From assembly GCA_029449245.1 (NCBI GenBank), contig JANATF010000002.1, positions 1,116,001 to 1,180,000 of the forward strand: a stretch of DNA of 64,000 nt, in the 5' to 3' direction. A program made the position numbers and the translations under genes. The notes beneath the pieces are model-generated. The model was not told the DNA's origin and searched no databases. It worked only from the letters and a program-made list of their open reading frames with translations. How positions within the stretch are numbered: position 1 is the first letter of the stretch; each line of letters opens with the position of its first letter. This DNA comes from Mortierella alpina. Taxonomy: Eukaryota > Mortierellomycota > Mortierellomycetes > Mortierellales > Mortierellaceae. This document shows, in pieces, positions 1 to 14,411 of the stretch.

Positions 1-836
1 TCCCGAAAAGCTGAAGCCTGTAGGCACGGTGTATACGATGGGGTTATTTCTCATGAAGTGTGCATCTGAAATTTGTTTTCTTTTTAAGCAAGGAGGCTCG
101 AGTCCTTTACCGAAAATGGCGTCCACCACCAAATCAGAATCCTGAAGTCCAGACTCTGGTGTGTCCACGAACGGAATATCCAACTCTGTGCATTGCCTCA
201 TCAGTCCCTTTAAGAGCGGACGAAAAATACATGTTAGGCATCGCGACATTGGTCTGTCTCTTTGCGGAAACAATGTGGCCACCTTGATTTACGTTGTTAA
301 CGGGCTTGTCCTGGCGTTTGGGGTAGTAAACTTTGGGCTTGTACCCAAAGTGTGAGAGGTGTCTCGCCGCGACAAGACCTGGGATGAAAGAAGGAAATAA
401 GAAAGCATTGTATAAGCCCATTGAATCATGCTAGAATACAGTCTGTCATGGAATCATTACCGTCAAGGCCATTGTTTCCTGGACCGGAAAAGACGGCGAT
501 ACGAGGGTGCGTGTCCTTGCTGTACTCTTTTGTTATTGCTTGCGCTACACTTAGTCCAGCTATAGCACATATACAAGACGAAAAAGCGGTCAAACCTCTT
601 GCTCAATAAGGTCGATAGTCAGAGCGCATTGATTCACTGTTTCTCAGATATTTTACCCAATTCAACTAGTTGCTCAAAGACGAACCCACCTCCGCTGGGA
701 GACATCAACTCGATGTCGATGGCCTGAGCGGCGCGCTGGGACAAATACTAGAAGGATAATAAGTTGTGTGCATCGCCTATCAATGCAGGCTCTGCTTGAT
801 AGCGAGCATGTTCATTCCACTAACCTTAATGGACAT
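1..836 (-). CDS. NAXE: NAD(P)H-hydrate epimerase, partial (3' end off the left edge)
   Basis: Repairs damaged NAD(P)HX by epimerising the R form to the S form used by the dehydratase. Six exons can be joined on the minus strand: 836-825, 747-657, 559-461, 378-293, 207-111 and 17-1, all with GT-AG introns and consistent phase. The product starts MSIKYLSQRAAQAIDIEL, then carries the YjeF_N nucleotide-binding segment GPGNNGLDGLVAARHL, the FGYKPKVYYPKR stretch, and LDIPFV...VVDAIFGFSFSG, all in the order seen in human NAXE. The family normally has GGDG where this copy reads GLDG. The start was chosen because the four-residue first exon joins in phase to YLSQ, where the family's conserved region begins. 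There is no obvious long mitochondrial presequence. The C-terminal part lies outside the window. Confidence 0.9.
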
Positions 837-942
837 TTTACAGAGTTGGCAATGGGTCAAGAGGGATTCTTTCGAGGACAGAGGTAGGGATGAGAGCGAG
901 CTGGTTTTCTGCGGCTCGGATTAATGTCAGGTGACCCAAAAC

Positions 943-977
943 CACGTGATATACAATCAGACACGTGATACCACGTG
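943..977. promoter_or_regulatory. Cluster of three CACGTG E-boxes
   Basis: Three copies of the palindrome CACGTG lie at 943-948, 962-967 and 972-977, about 107-141 bp upstream of the NAXE start codon and 55-90 bp before the tRNA gene. CACGTG is the known site of fungal bHLH factors of the Cbf1/Pho4/SREBP type. The spacing suggests a NAXE promoter element; which factor binds is not known. Confidence 0.55.
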
Positions 978-1031
978 CTTAGACTGATGGAGAACTTGTA
1001 TTATCAAACCTCAGCTTTCGACCAAAAGCAA

Positions 1032-1071
1032 GGCGATATGGCCGAGTTGGTCTAAGGCGCCAGAATCAGGA

Positions 1072-1104
<33 letters not shown>

Positions 1105-1112
1105 TGTCGTCA
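1032..1112 (+). tRNA. tRNA-Leu (anticodon CAG)
   Basis: A full cloverleaf can be drawn. The acceptor stem pairs 1032-1038 with 1105-1111, with two G-U pairs, and the discriminator base is A1112. The D arm is GCC...GGC. The anticodon stem CCAGA/TCTGG encloses the loop ATCAGGA, giving anticodon CAG. There is a long class-II variable arm, and the T arm is GTGGG-TTCAAAT-CCCAC. The length of 81 nt and the long variable arm fit leucine tRNA. No intron is present. TTTT at 1117-1120 is the likely pol III stop. Confidence 0.95.
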
Positions 1113-1989
1113 CATCTTTTGCTCCATCGCGCTTTTTAAGGCCTTTCTTCTCGGCAACGCAAATCCATGCAAATTGCGCTTGGCTGTGACATAATCACTT
1201 TTTTGAGCATGGAAGGATGTAAGTGAAGAAAGAAAGAACAATGACTTGGTATGAATGCCATAGATTCTTCTCTAATTCGCGAAGGGTATATTGTCGGCAA
1301 GGAGACTATTAGTGAGCTACCTGCAAAGACGCGCATCAAAGCGTCTTTGCAGGTTGCGGAAAGTCGCGTTTTTTTGTTGAAGCCCATGAGTCTTGTCGAT
1401 GAGACAGATGAGACGATGAGACGGTGTGCTGTGCTTTGTGCGTAGTGGTGGTATGACTGGTGGGGTGCTGATCCATCAAGCAAGCAAGCAAGCAAGAGGA
1501 CGCAGGCGAGAGCGAGAGAGAGCGTGTGTGTGACCCAAAGAAGAGCGAGAAGGACTACGAAACGGAGGGGTGTGTGCGTCCCGTCTTTTTTTTTGAGAAT
1601 CAGTGTGCTGTTGGGGCACTCTTGCCGTCACCGCACCATTGGACATCCCACCTGCAGTGGTGTTTCTGTTGTTCTCTCTTTCCTCACACTCTCGCGCTAT
1701 TCCATCTGCCTTGTCCCCATTGCTCATCCTCCGCTTTCTCTCTTTCTTTCTCTCTCTCTTTCTCTGTCTCTCTCTCTCTCCCTCTTTTTCTATCTCTCTT
1801 TTTCTCTCGTTCGTTCTCTCTTCTCTCTGTCTCTCGTTGGACTGGTCTTCCGTCTCTCCTTCCAACGACACCATCGCGCCTCTTGTTTCGCTCGTGCGTG
1901 CCCATCCACCCGTCGCCGGGTGAACTGCACGTCGTCCAGCATCAACACGCCCCCCATCCTTTCGAATCCTCACCTGCAGCAAGTTGAAC
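1113..1989 (+). other. Intergenic / 5' region of YAK1 with a CT-rich tract
   Basis: No supported gene. It holds a perfect 14-bp inverted repeat (listed separately), a (AGCA)n stretch near 1475-1496, and a long pyrimidine tract at about 1735-1830 of TCTC/TTTC repeats on the sense strand of YAK1. CT-rich tracts are common in fungal core promoters and leaders, so this is probably the YAK1 promoter and 5' UTR. Confidence 0.5.
1319..1354. repeat. Perfect 14-bp inverted repeat with 8-nt loop
   Basis: ACCTGCAAAGACGC at 1319-1332 is exactly reverse-complementary to 1341-1354, separated by GCATCAAA. It can form a stable hairpin in DNA or RNA. No flanking gene or terminator explains it. The tRNA terminator lies 200 bp earlier. 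Confidence 0.7.
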
Positions 1990-7248
<5,259 letters not shown>

Positions 7249-7486
7249 TTCGCAATACACCCTTCTCGTACTCTCCGTTTCTGTGTGTCATTTTCCTTAC
7301 TGTCACACCTGCGGCTCTTGTGCCCTGTCCACGTCCTATCGCTGCCTTCTCTGTCCTTTCTGTCCTTTCTGTCCTTTCTGTTCTTTCTGTCTTCTCTGTC
7401 TTCTCTGTCCTCTCTGTCGTCCCTGCCTGTCCTTCATTCCGTGGATCGAGTCCGCTCGTGCACCCATTCCTAACCTGCTGGCATTC

Positions 7487-9046
7487 ATGGAGTTCCCAAC
7501 AGTTGGCGCACACTGTGCACTGGCAGAGTGCCAGTCCCTGTCATTCCTGCCGTTCCAGTGCACGTTCTGCCGCAGGACATTCTGCTCGAGTCATCGCCTC
7601 CCTGCAGACCACCAATGCACCCAGTGGTCCCTGGAGTCGCATGCCAACTCTGTCCAGTTGTGCCCGAAATGCGATCGCATGCTCTTGACACCTCGCCAGC
7701 ATGAACCTGCAACCATTGTAAGTTTGATGCTTGTAGGGCCTAAAAGGTTCTTTTCTTCTCTTACTGTGTCCTCTTGACACTGAGTTTTTTTGAGCCTATA
7801 GCTTCAAGAGCACCTAGATCGAGCGTGCAGTCTGCACCTCCTACCACCAGTGCAGTCGATTGCTGTGCAGTGTGCACGCCCGCAGTGTCGACGACGGGAT
7901 CGCGTCGTTCAGACTTGTTCCGATTGCCTTCAGACGTTCTGTCTGGGCCATCGGCATCCTACGGACCACGAGTGCCCTAAAATCGAGGAACGCAGGAAGG
8001 CTACAGAGGAAGAATCGCAGCGGAGAAGACAGATCCAGGATGCTGTTGCGGACAAATTTCTGGGTGCAGGGAATGGATCAGGATCGCGATCAGGAACAGG
8101 AGCAGGAACAGGCACGGGATCAGGAGATCAGCCCCTTGCCAAGAAAGCGGTGCCTCTGTTGACAGCGGAAGAGAAGCAAAGGCTGGTCAAGGCCAAGGCA
8201 GAAGCGGCCAAGGCCGCCATCGCAGACGCTAGGGCCAAAGTGGCGGCGCGAGGCACTGGATCGGGGACTGCGGGATTAGCGGTTTCGACTGCATCGAGTC
8301 AGAAAGCGGGTTCGCCTGAAGTTGTGGCGCCAAAAGTCAAGCCGGCCTCACGCGTCGTCGCTCTGATGAAGATGAAAAAAATTGCGCAGGTATTCCAAGA
8401 GCGTCTGAGCTATGGTTGCTTGGTGAGCTCTTGTTCTGTTTGTCGCGTTTTGACCTTCTCTTGTTTTGCTTTTTGCTTGTTAGGGCGATGACAAGATCCC
8501 GCTCAGTGCTAGAGTATATGTTCACATCAAGTCACCTTTGTTCCCACACCTGGACGATAAGGCCGTATTTGTCGACAAGGTACACAAGGCTGCACTTTTT
8601 TCTGCAAACATTGTTTCTACCGGCTGAGGAATTGACTTCAAGACTGTCGTGTTGCCATGTTGTTCTCATACAATACTTTGCTGCTGTACACTTTCGCCTC
8701 TGCAAATGCCAAGACATGGACCGTGGGGCGAACTTTGGATAAGATAGTAGAGTGGCTCAAGATATCCGTTCCCAAAAACGAGCCATTTGATGCAGGAAAG
8801 GTAAAAAGAAAACAACGTTCATCTCCAAGACTCTGTTACTTAGCTCTTTGTACCAAAACAGCAATATACTCATCTACAGCATCCCTGTTCTATTGTCTGT
8901 AGAGGTTCAGCATATTTTCCTCAGAGGAGTCAAACGGGCCGCCAGCGCTGCTTAGCATGCAGGATCGACTGCAGCAATTGACGCAGGTTAAGAGCGGCGA
9001 TATCTTCTACCTCGCGCCTGCCGACTGGCTGTGGAAGCAACAATAG
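7487..9046 (+). CDS. AN1-type zinc finger protein (Cuz1/ZFAND1-like)
   Basis: Family members (yeast Cuz1, human ZFAND1) link Cdc48/p97 to the proteasome under arsenite stress. Exons: 7487-7717, 7802-8389, 8484-8579, 8714-8800, 8903-9046 (381 aa). Two AN1 fingers are visible. The first is at about residues 9-57 with the C-x2-C-x4-FCSSHR core and CPKCD. The second, at about 100-130, has CSDCLQTFCLGHRHPTDHEC. A charged linker rich in K, A and GSGTG follows, then a ubiquitin-like C-terminal region with VYVHIKSPLFPHLDDKAVFV and KTWTVGRTLDKIVEWL, matching the C-terminal part of ZFAND1. The start at MEFPTVG is the first ATG before finger 1. The fourth exon's acceptor was set by phase and this similarity. 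Symbol left blank because Cuz1 and ZFAND1 orthology were not separated. Confidence 0.88.
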
Positions 9047-9129
9047 TCCAGTATGCATTTATAACATCAAACAGGCAAAGAGCTGTAATGTTTGATAGAG
9101 AGTATGTATTTCAAATGTCTGCATTATAT

Positions 9130-9300
<171 letters not shown>

Positions 9301-9311
9301 AAATGACGTCC

Positions 9312-10629
9312 CTACAGTGCTCCTTTGAGGACCAAGACCACGGGAACGTGATCACTTGCACCATAGGCCTCTTCGCGGATGAAACTGTCCACAACTCTGT
9401 CCTTGAATAAGTCCTTGTCGGTCACAAAGTAGTCCAAGCGCCAACCAATGCCCTTGACGCGGCACTGGAACCGGTACGAGAAATAGGTGTAAAATCCGAC
9501 CGCCTCACCCTTGAGCTCTCTGAACGTGTCAACGAGATCAACCTTTTCCAGAATCTCTGAGAAACCAGCACGTTCCTCTTTGGTGAATCCAGCAGACATC
9601 GTGTTGGTGGTTGGGTTCCTGAGATCAATGGGCTTGTGGCAGACATTGAGATCGCCTGTCCAGATAATGTGTTTGCCCTTGGACTTGAGCTGCAACAGCC
9701 AGTCCTTCATGGCCACATCCCAGACCATACGCTCTTTCAGTCGGACCAGGCCTTGTCCTGCGTTGGGAACATAGCAACCCAGCAGGAAGCAAGTCTCATA
9801 CTCGAGTGTGACAATGCGGCCTTTGGTGCAATCTGGATTTGGGTGGGTTGGCAGACCCGCGGTGACATTAATGGGATGCGTCTTGCTGAACATGGCGACA
9901 CCCGCATAGCCCTTCTTGTCGCTCTCGAAGCCCCACCAGCTGAAGGGGTAGACCTTGGGATCGACCAGGTTCAGGAGCGGCTGGTTGACCTTGTGTTCCT
10001 GAAGACAGATCACATCTGCATCCTCTGCGTTGATGTACGTTTTAAAACCCTGTTATTTCAGTAGTAGAGATTAGTTTCGATGATGGGCAAGTTTAAAAAC
10101 AAAACAAAATGGAGGATGAAAAGAAAGAGACAGGAGGCTCGTTCTTTACCTTCTTCAACGAAGCGTTCAGCCCACTGACGTTCCAAGAGGTAATCTTGAT
10201 GCAACCTTCGGGGGCAGGGGGCAGGGTCATTGGGGTGGGCATGGCCGTGTTAGCGGGTGCCCCGGAACGCATGGGCACCTTGGCCACAGGGCCCTTTTTG
10301 ACGACTGCCGGTTTCTTTTCCGAGGCGGTGGAGGTGGCGGCGGTGGTGACTGTAGCCTTCACAGTCGTGGTGGAGGTTTTGGCAGTGGCAGTGGTCGTGG
10401 TCTTCTGCTTCTTGACCACAGAGGAGACAGCCTTCTTGCTGGAGGATCCTCCTGCGTAGTCTCCGCCATCCTTGTCACTATCGTTGTTGTCGTCGTCGAC
10501 ATTGTCATCGCTGGCGTTGTCGTCGCTGTTGCTTGCGGCGGCTCTCTTGTTGGTCTTGGACACAGTGGCCTTGGCGGTGACCCTGGACGAGGAGCGTGTC
10601 GCGGCTGTTGCTCTGGGCTTGGGGACCAT
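9312..10629 (-). CDS. Class II AP endonuclease (APE1/ExoIII family)
   Basis: Cuts the DNA backbone 5' of abasic sites in base-excision repair, in the nucleus or mitochondria. Two exons: 10629-10150 and 10049-9312 (405 aa). Residues 1-140 are a low-complexity basic/acidic tail rich in S, T, K and D. The exonuclease-endonuclease-phosphatase fold follows: ITSWNVSGLNASLKK, metal-ligand Glu in ICLQEHKVN, WWGFESDKKGYAGVAMFSK, GDLNVCHKPIDLRNP with the Asp/Asn pair, WRLDYFV, and the terminal SDHVPV with the catalytic Asp-His. All key residues of human APE1 are present. LQEHK replaces the more common LQETK. It is divergent from the CobW gene across a 328-bp shared promoter region and convergent with the AN1 gene. 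Confidence 0.95.
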
Positions 10630-10957
10630 GGTGTGGATTCGCTGGAGGAGTGGTGATGGAGGCAAGGACGATGGGCGGATCGAGGCGGGGAGCGCAATGA
10701 TGCAGGACAGGGCTCGCCTTGGTGGCAACAGCAACCAAACACACATTTGAAGAGTCAGTGACAGGGCGCGATCGAGGGCCATCCAAGGACACAAGGACAC
10801 GCCGGCCCTGGTGGGGTTGGGGCTGCACAAGGCAAGGCAATCGCGTTCGCTCTATCTCCTGCAGGCGGCGATAACGACAAATTCGCACCTCGCCCAGTCA
10901 CTATTGCCCTCATTGTGTCGATTCCTCCCAATCACTTAAAAAACACTTCAGAGCATC
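10630..10957. promoter_or_regulatory. Shared upstream region of the AP endonuclease and CobW genes
   Basis: 328 bp between two divergent start codons. No gene, TATA box or clear repeat is seen. It must hold both promoters and 5' UTRs. Confidence 0.4.
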
Positions 10958-12639
10958 ATGGACGTGCCAGGGAGAACAATCAACACGGTCAGCACAGGCG
11001 GCAAGGTCCCCGTCACAGTATTCACGGGCTTTGTAGGCGTGGGAAAAACCGTAGGTGCAAAAAACAGCTTGTCAGCCTGAAAAGTCAAAAGCACGACGGC
11101 CAACCACCGACTTTTGACGTTTGCTTCATCTGCCGTACTAGACCATCATCCTGTCCCTGCTGAACTCTATGCCCAAGGGATACAAGTTTTGCTTGCTCAA
11201 GAACGAGTTTGGCGATGTCAAAGGTACTAGGAACCTCGCTTGCTCGTAAACCAAGCGGAAAACGGAAAGAAGAATGTTGTAAACTGAAGCCCAGATTTGA
11301 TTTTACAGTCGACTCCCAAATCGCCAAACTGGCGAATATCGATGTGCAGGAAATGACCAATGGATGTCTCTGCTGTGTGCTTGTTGGGCAGATGAAGGAA
11401 GGACTCTTGGAGCTCAAGGAAAAGTACAATCCCGATCGGATCATCATTGAAACCAGCGGCTCAGCCTTTCCAGGTATCCTATTGAGTCTGTTACGAAGAT
11501 GAAGGATGCAAGGCTACAGTATGCCTTACAGCAGAAAATAGCCCCAATATTAACGAGATACTGTTTATTTTTTCTAACAGGCCCCATCGCATGGCAAATC
11601 AGAGAGCTGGAAAACGATGGCTTTGTGCTCGACTCTATTCTGAACGTGGTCGATTGCAAAAACTTTGAGGGTTACTCAGACAACAGCTACACGGCCCAGT
11701 TGCAAGCAAAATACACGGATCTAGTCCTTTTGACCAAGCATGAGGGTGTATGCTCGCCAGTCGTTTCCGCAAAGGATGACCAATTGCTTTGTACGGTCAG
11801 CCCGACCGGGAACCCACTCAGCTTCTAATCCTTAGCGGTTCCTTCTTTTATTGGTGATTTTACAGGTTAGTGAACGGGATCTGGACAGGGTCATTGATCG
11901 CGTCAATGATTTGAACACGGATGCGCCCAAGGTCTTTGTCAATGTTGGTGAGCCAGTTTCGCCAGAACTCATCTTTGGACTCGACACCAAACTATTCCAA
12001 CTTCAAGGAACACTGGGACCCAGCAACAAAAGTCTGCAGGAAGAGCTGGACAAGCATGGGAGCGTCACTCATCACAAGAACGAACTCGATACGATGGAGA
12101 TCAAGTGCTTTGGCGCCGAGAATGACGCCCATATAGGCCTTCATCTGGAAACATTTGAAAAGTTCTTGGGAACCTTGGACAAGGAGGACGTATATCGGCT
12201 AAAGGGGTTTGTCCGGCTCTCGGGAATCAAAGATCCAGATTCAGACAGTACAATGACGACCATCTGTGTGGTCAACCATGCGTTTGGTAAATGGACCATC
12301 ATCCCTGTACCGGAAAAGACAGCTCTGGAGCCCGAAGAGAGCGGATCGGATAGCCCAGCGCACGACCATGACCATGCGCACGACGACCATCACCACCAAA
12401 ATCATTCTCATAATCGCAGCAACATGATACACGAGAAACAAGTGCTGCAGATGCATTTTATTTTGATGGGCGAGCTATGGGGTATCAAGCACAAGTTGGC
12501 ATATGGCTGTGGAGCAGGGTATCAAAGTGGAGAGATTCTTTGCGAATTCAAAACAAGTCGAGAGACGATGGCATGGGACAAGCCGTTACCCGACACATAC
12601 AAGGACTTTGTTGCGGAGCAAATGTGTTTGAAGCAATAG
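10958..12639 (+). CDS. COG0523/CobW-family metallochaperone GTPase
   Basis: G3E GTPases of this family insert metals, often zinc, into client proteins. Exons: 10958-11050, 11142-11223, 11309-11473, 11581-11747, 11866-12639 (426 aa). Visible motifs: P-loop FTGFVGVGKT, KNEFGDV (switch I), the family-defining metal site NGCLCCVL, IIIETSGSAFPGPIAW, VVDCKNF, and TKHEG as the base-specificity loop. The fourth intron uses GGT|GTATGC, chosen because it alone keeps phase. The C-terminal CobW_C region has IKCFGAE...EDVYRLKGF. A His/Asp-rich loop at about residues 330-350 (HDHDHAHDDHHHQNHSH) is typical of zinc-handling members. The N-terminal CPELVPIP docking motif of ZNG1 is not seen, so ZNG1 identity is unproven. 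Confidence 0.9.
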
Positions 12640-12723
12640 ACCAAGAGACAGTATGAACAGATAGATATATAGACGCACGGATCAAACATTGTTGTTCAGC
12701 TCCTACTCTCGTGTTATGAACGT

Positions 12724-13973
12724 CTACAATTGGACCATCCCGACCCGCAGGGTGTTGTCCAGATCGCATCCTACAAAGAGCCCCTCCAAGTCCTCGTTGA
12801 ATTCGAGCGACAAAATGCCCTGATTTGCGATTCTGCTCGATCCCAGGGATTTTATCAGCGTCCTTTCGTCTCCGTGTTCATATCTAAGTCAGAGTCGTTG
12901 AAGATGAGCAAAAAAGGGTGTTACATTATGTCTGCGTTATTCGTTTGGGTTGTAACATGATGGTTGGCATGTCGCTCCGAAATAAGGTATGTTGCTTACA
13001 GGTGAATATTGCCGCCTCCATCTGTCACAGCAAAAACGCTTGGCCGCTGAGGGATATGACGGGCTTGCCAAAGAGTACTATCGTCCCCCGACTGTACATT
13101 GATTACCTCCTCGGACACTCCCTCCGCAGCCGCAATCTCCCCAGCGACCAAGTCGAAAGAATGCAATGTGCCTTCCAGTGTGGTTGCTATCAGCGATCCG
13201 ACATGACCTTGTCTCCTATCAAACTCGACTGCGCACACTCCGTGCTTGACATTCGTCTCAAAGATAGCCTTGCCCATGCGAAGATCCAGGGCGCGGACGT
13301 CGCCGTTGTCGTATCCTGCCACAACCATCAGATCGTCCGCTCCTGGGCTGGCAGCGACTCCAGCACCCCCAAGGGCAACACACCAAACATCGTGCCTATC
13401 GCCGTTGGTGGGAGCCATGTCTGAGATGGGTTTGGACTTGGCTCCAGGAGTGGCGGCAGCAGCATCTTTGTGGTTCTGCCGCATATCCCATAGTTTGACT
13501 GTTCCATCGCGCGATCCTGTCACAAACTCGGGTCTCCCCGAGAGCGGTCCAGCGCCGTCCATGCAGTTGATGACATCGTCATGGGCTTTAAACGAGCTCT
13601 TGGGGAACTCTGTCCTTGCAAGGTCCCATAGGGAGATCCGGCCTTCAAAGTCGCCTGTGAGGAGTTGAGGCGGACCCGAGGAGCGAGCGCTGCAGCGGAA
13701 AGTGCCAGACTTGAACTGCACTCGTTTCTCTGTCTCGGAGTGGTGGACGAGCCTTGGCAGTTTTGTAGCGGAATGTGCTTTTGGGGATCGAGACGAGGCG
13801 AGGCTGTGGATCTGGATGACGCCAAAGCCGCCGTGGTTGGATCCGAGCGAGCATAGGCGAGTTGTCCCTGGGATCCAGAGTGCCTGGAATGCGGTGAATG
13901 GGATGGCCTTGTGGGCCACGTGTGCAATCGAGGCCTTGGTGGGAGTCATGCTGATCGATGGCTCGTTGTTCAT
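12724..13973 (-). CDS. WD-repeat protein WDR92 / DNAAF10-like
   Basis: WDR92 binds the R2TP/prefoldin-like chaperone machine and helps assemble axonemal dyneins in ciliated organisms. Two exons: 13973-13000 and 12883-12724 (377 aa). The order and content of blades match human WDR92: GVIQIHS, KSGTFRCSA, LLTGDFEGRISLWDL, DDVINCMDGAG, EFVTGSRDGTVKLWDMRQ, DVWCVALG, VVAGYDNGDVRALDLR, NVKHGVCAVEFDRR, LIATTLEGTLHSFDL and WQARHIPQRPSVF. Exon 2 gives the last blade (ILSLEFNEDLEGLFVGC). The short intron-2 acceptor was set by phase. Convergent with the CobW gene, with 84 bp between stop codons. The function in a fungus without flagella would have to be non-axonemal. Confidence 0.92.
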
Positions 13974-14411
13974 GTTCCAGGAAGAGGGAAGAGGTCAATA
14001 AGCAGGGATGTGTGCAATTACAGAGGTGTGCAGTTTTTGTGTGCTTCCCAATGTGCACAGCCAAAAGTGTTGAAGAAGAGTCCATTCCACTCCCGCCAGC
14101 TGTCTTGCCATCCACACATCCACACATCCACACATCCACAGCCACGCCTGTGCCCTTGCCCTTGCCCTTGCCCTGTCCTCCATCCACAGCCAAGGCACAC
14201 AGCAACTGCACACAGCAACTGCACCAACAGTCTATACAGCAACAGTGCACAGCAGAGCAGCGCCACAAGGTGAGTCCCAGCTGAGGCTGATTGAGTTCTC
14301 CATGAGCATACCCATGCGCATGGAACACCCCCCTTCCCATGCTCATCTGCCAGTCTGCTCATCGGATCCTTCCTAGGCCACCGCACCCCATCGCACGCAC
14401 TGACCGCCGAG
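13974..14411. promoter_or_regulatory. Shared upstream region of WDR92 and the HECT ligase
   Basis: 438 bp between divergent start codons. It contains short tandem units: four to five copies of ACATCC(AC) near 14113-14138, CCCTTG repeats near 14153-14172, and a CAGCAACTGCAC pair near 14202-14226. No gene is supported. Confidence 0.45.
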
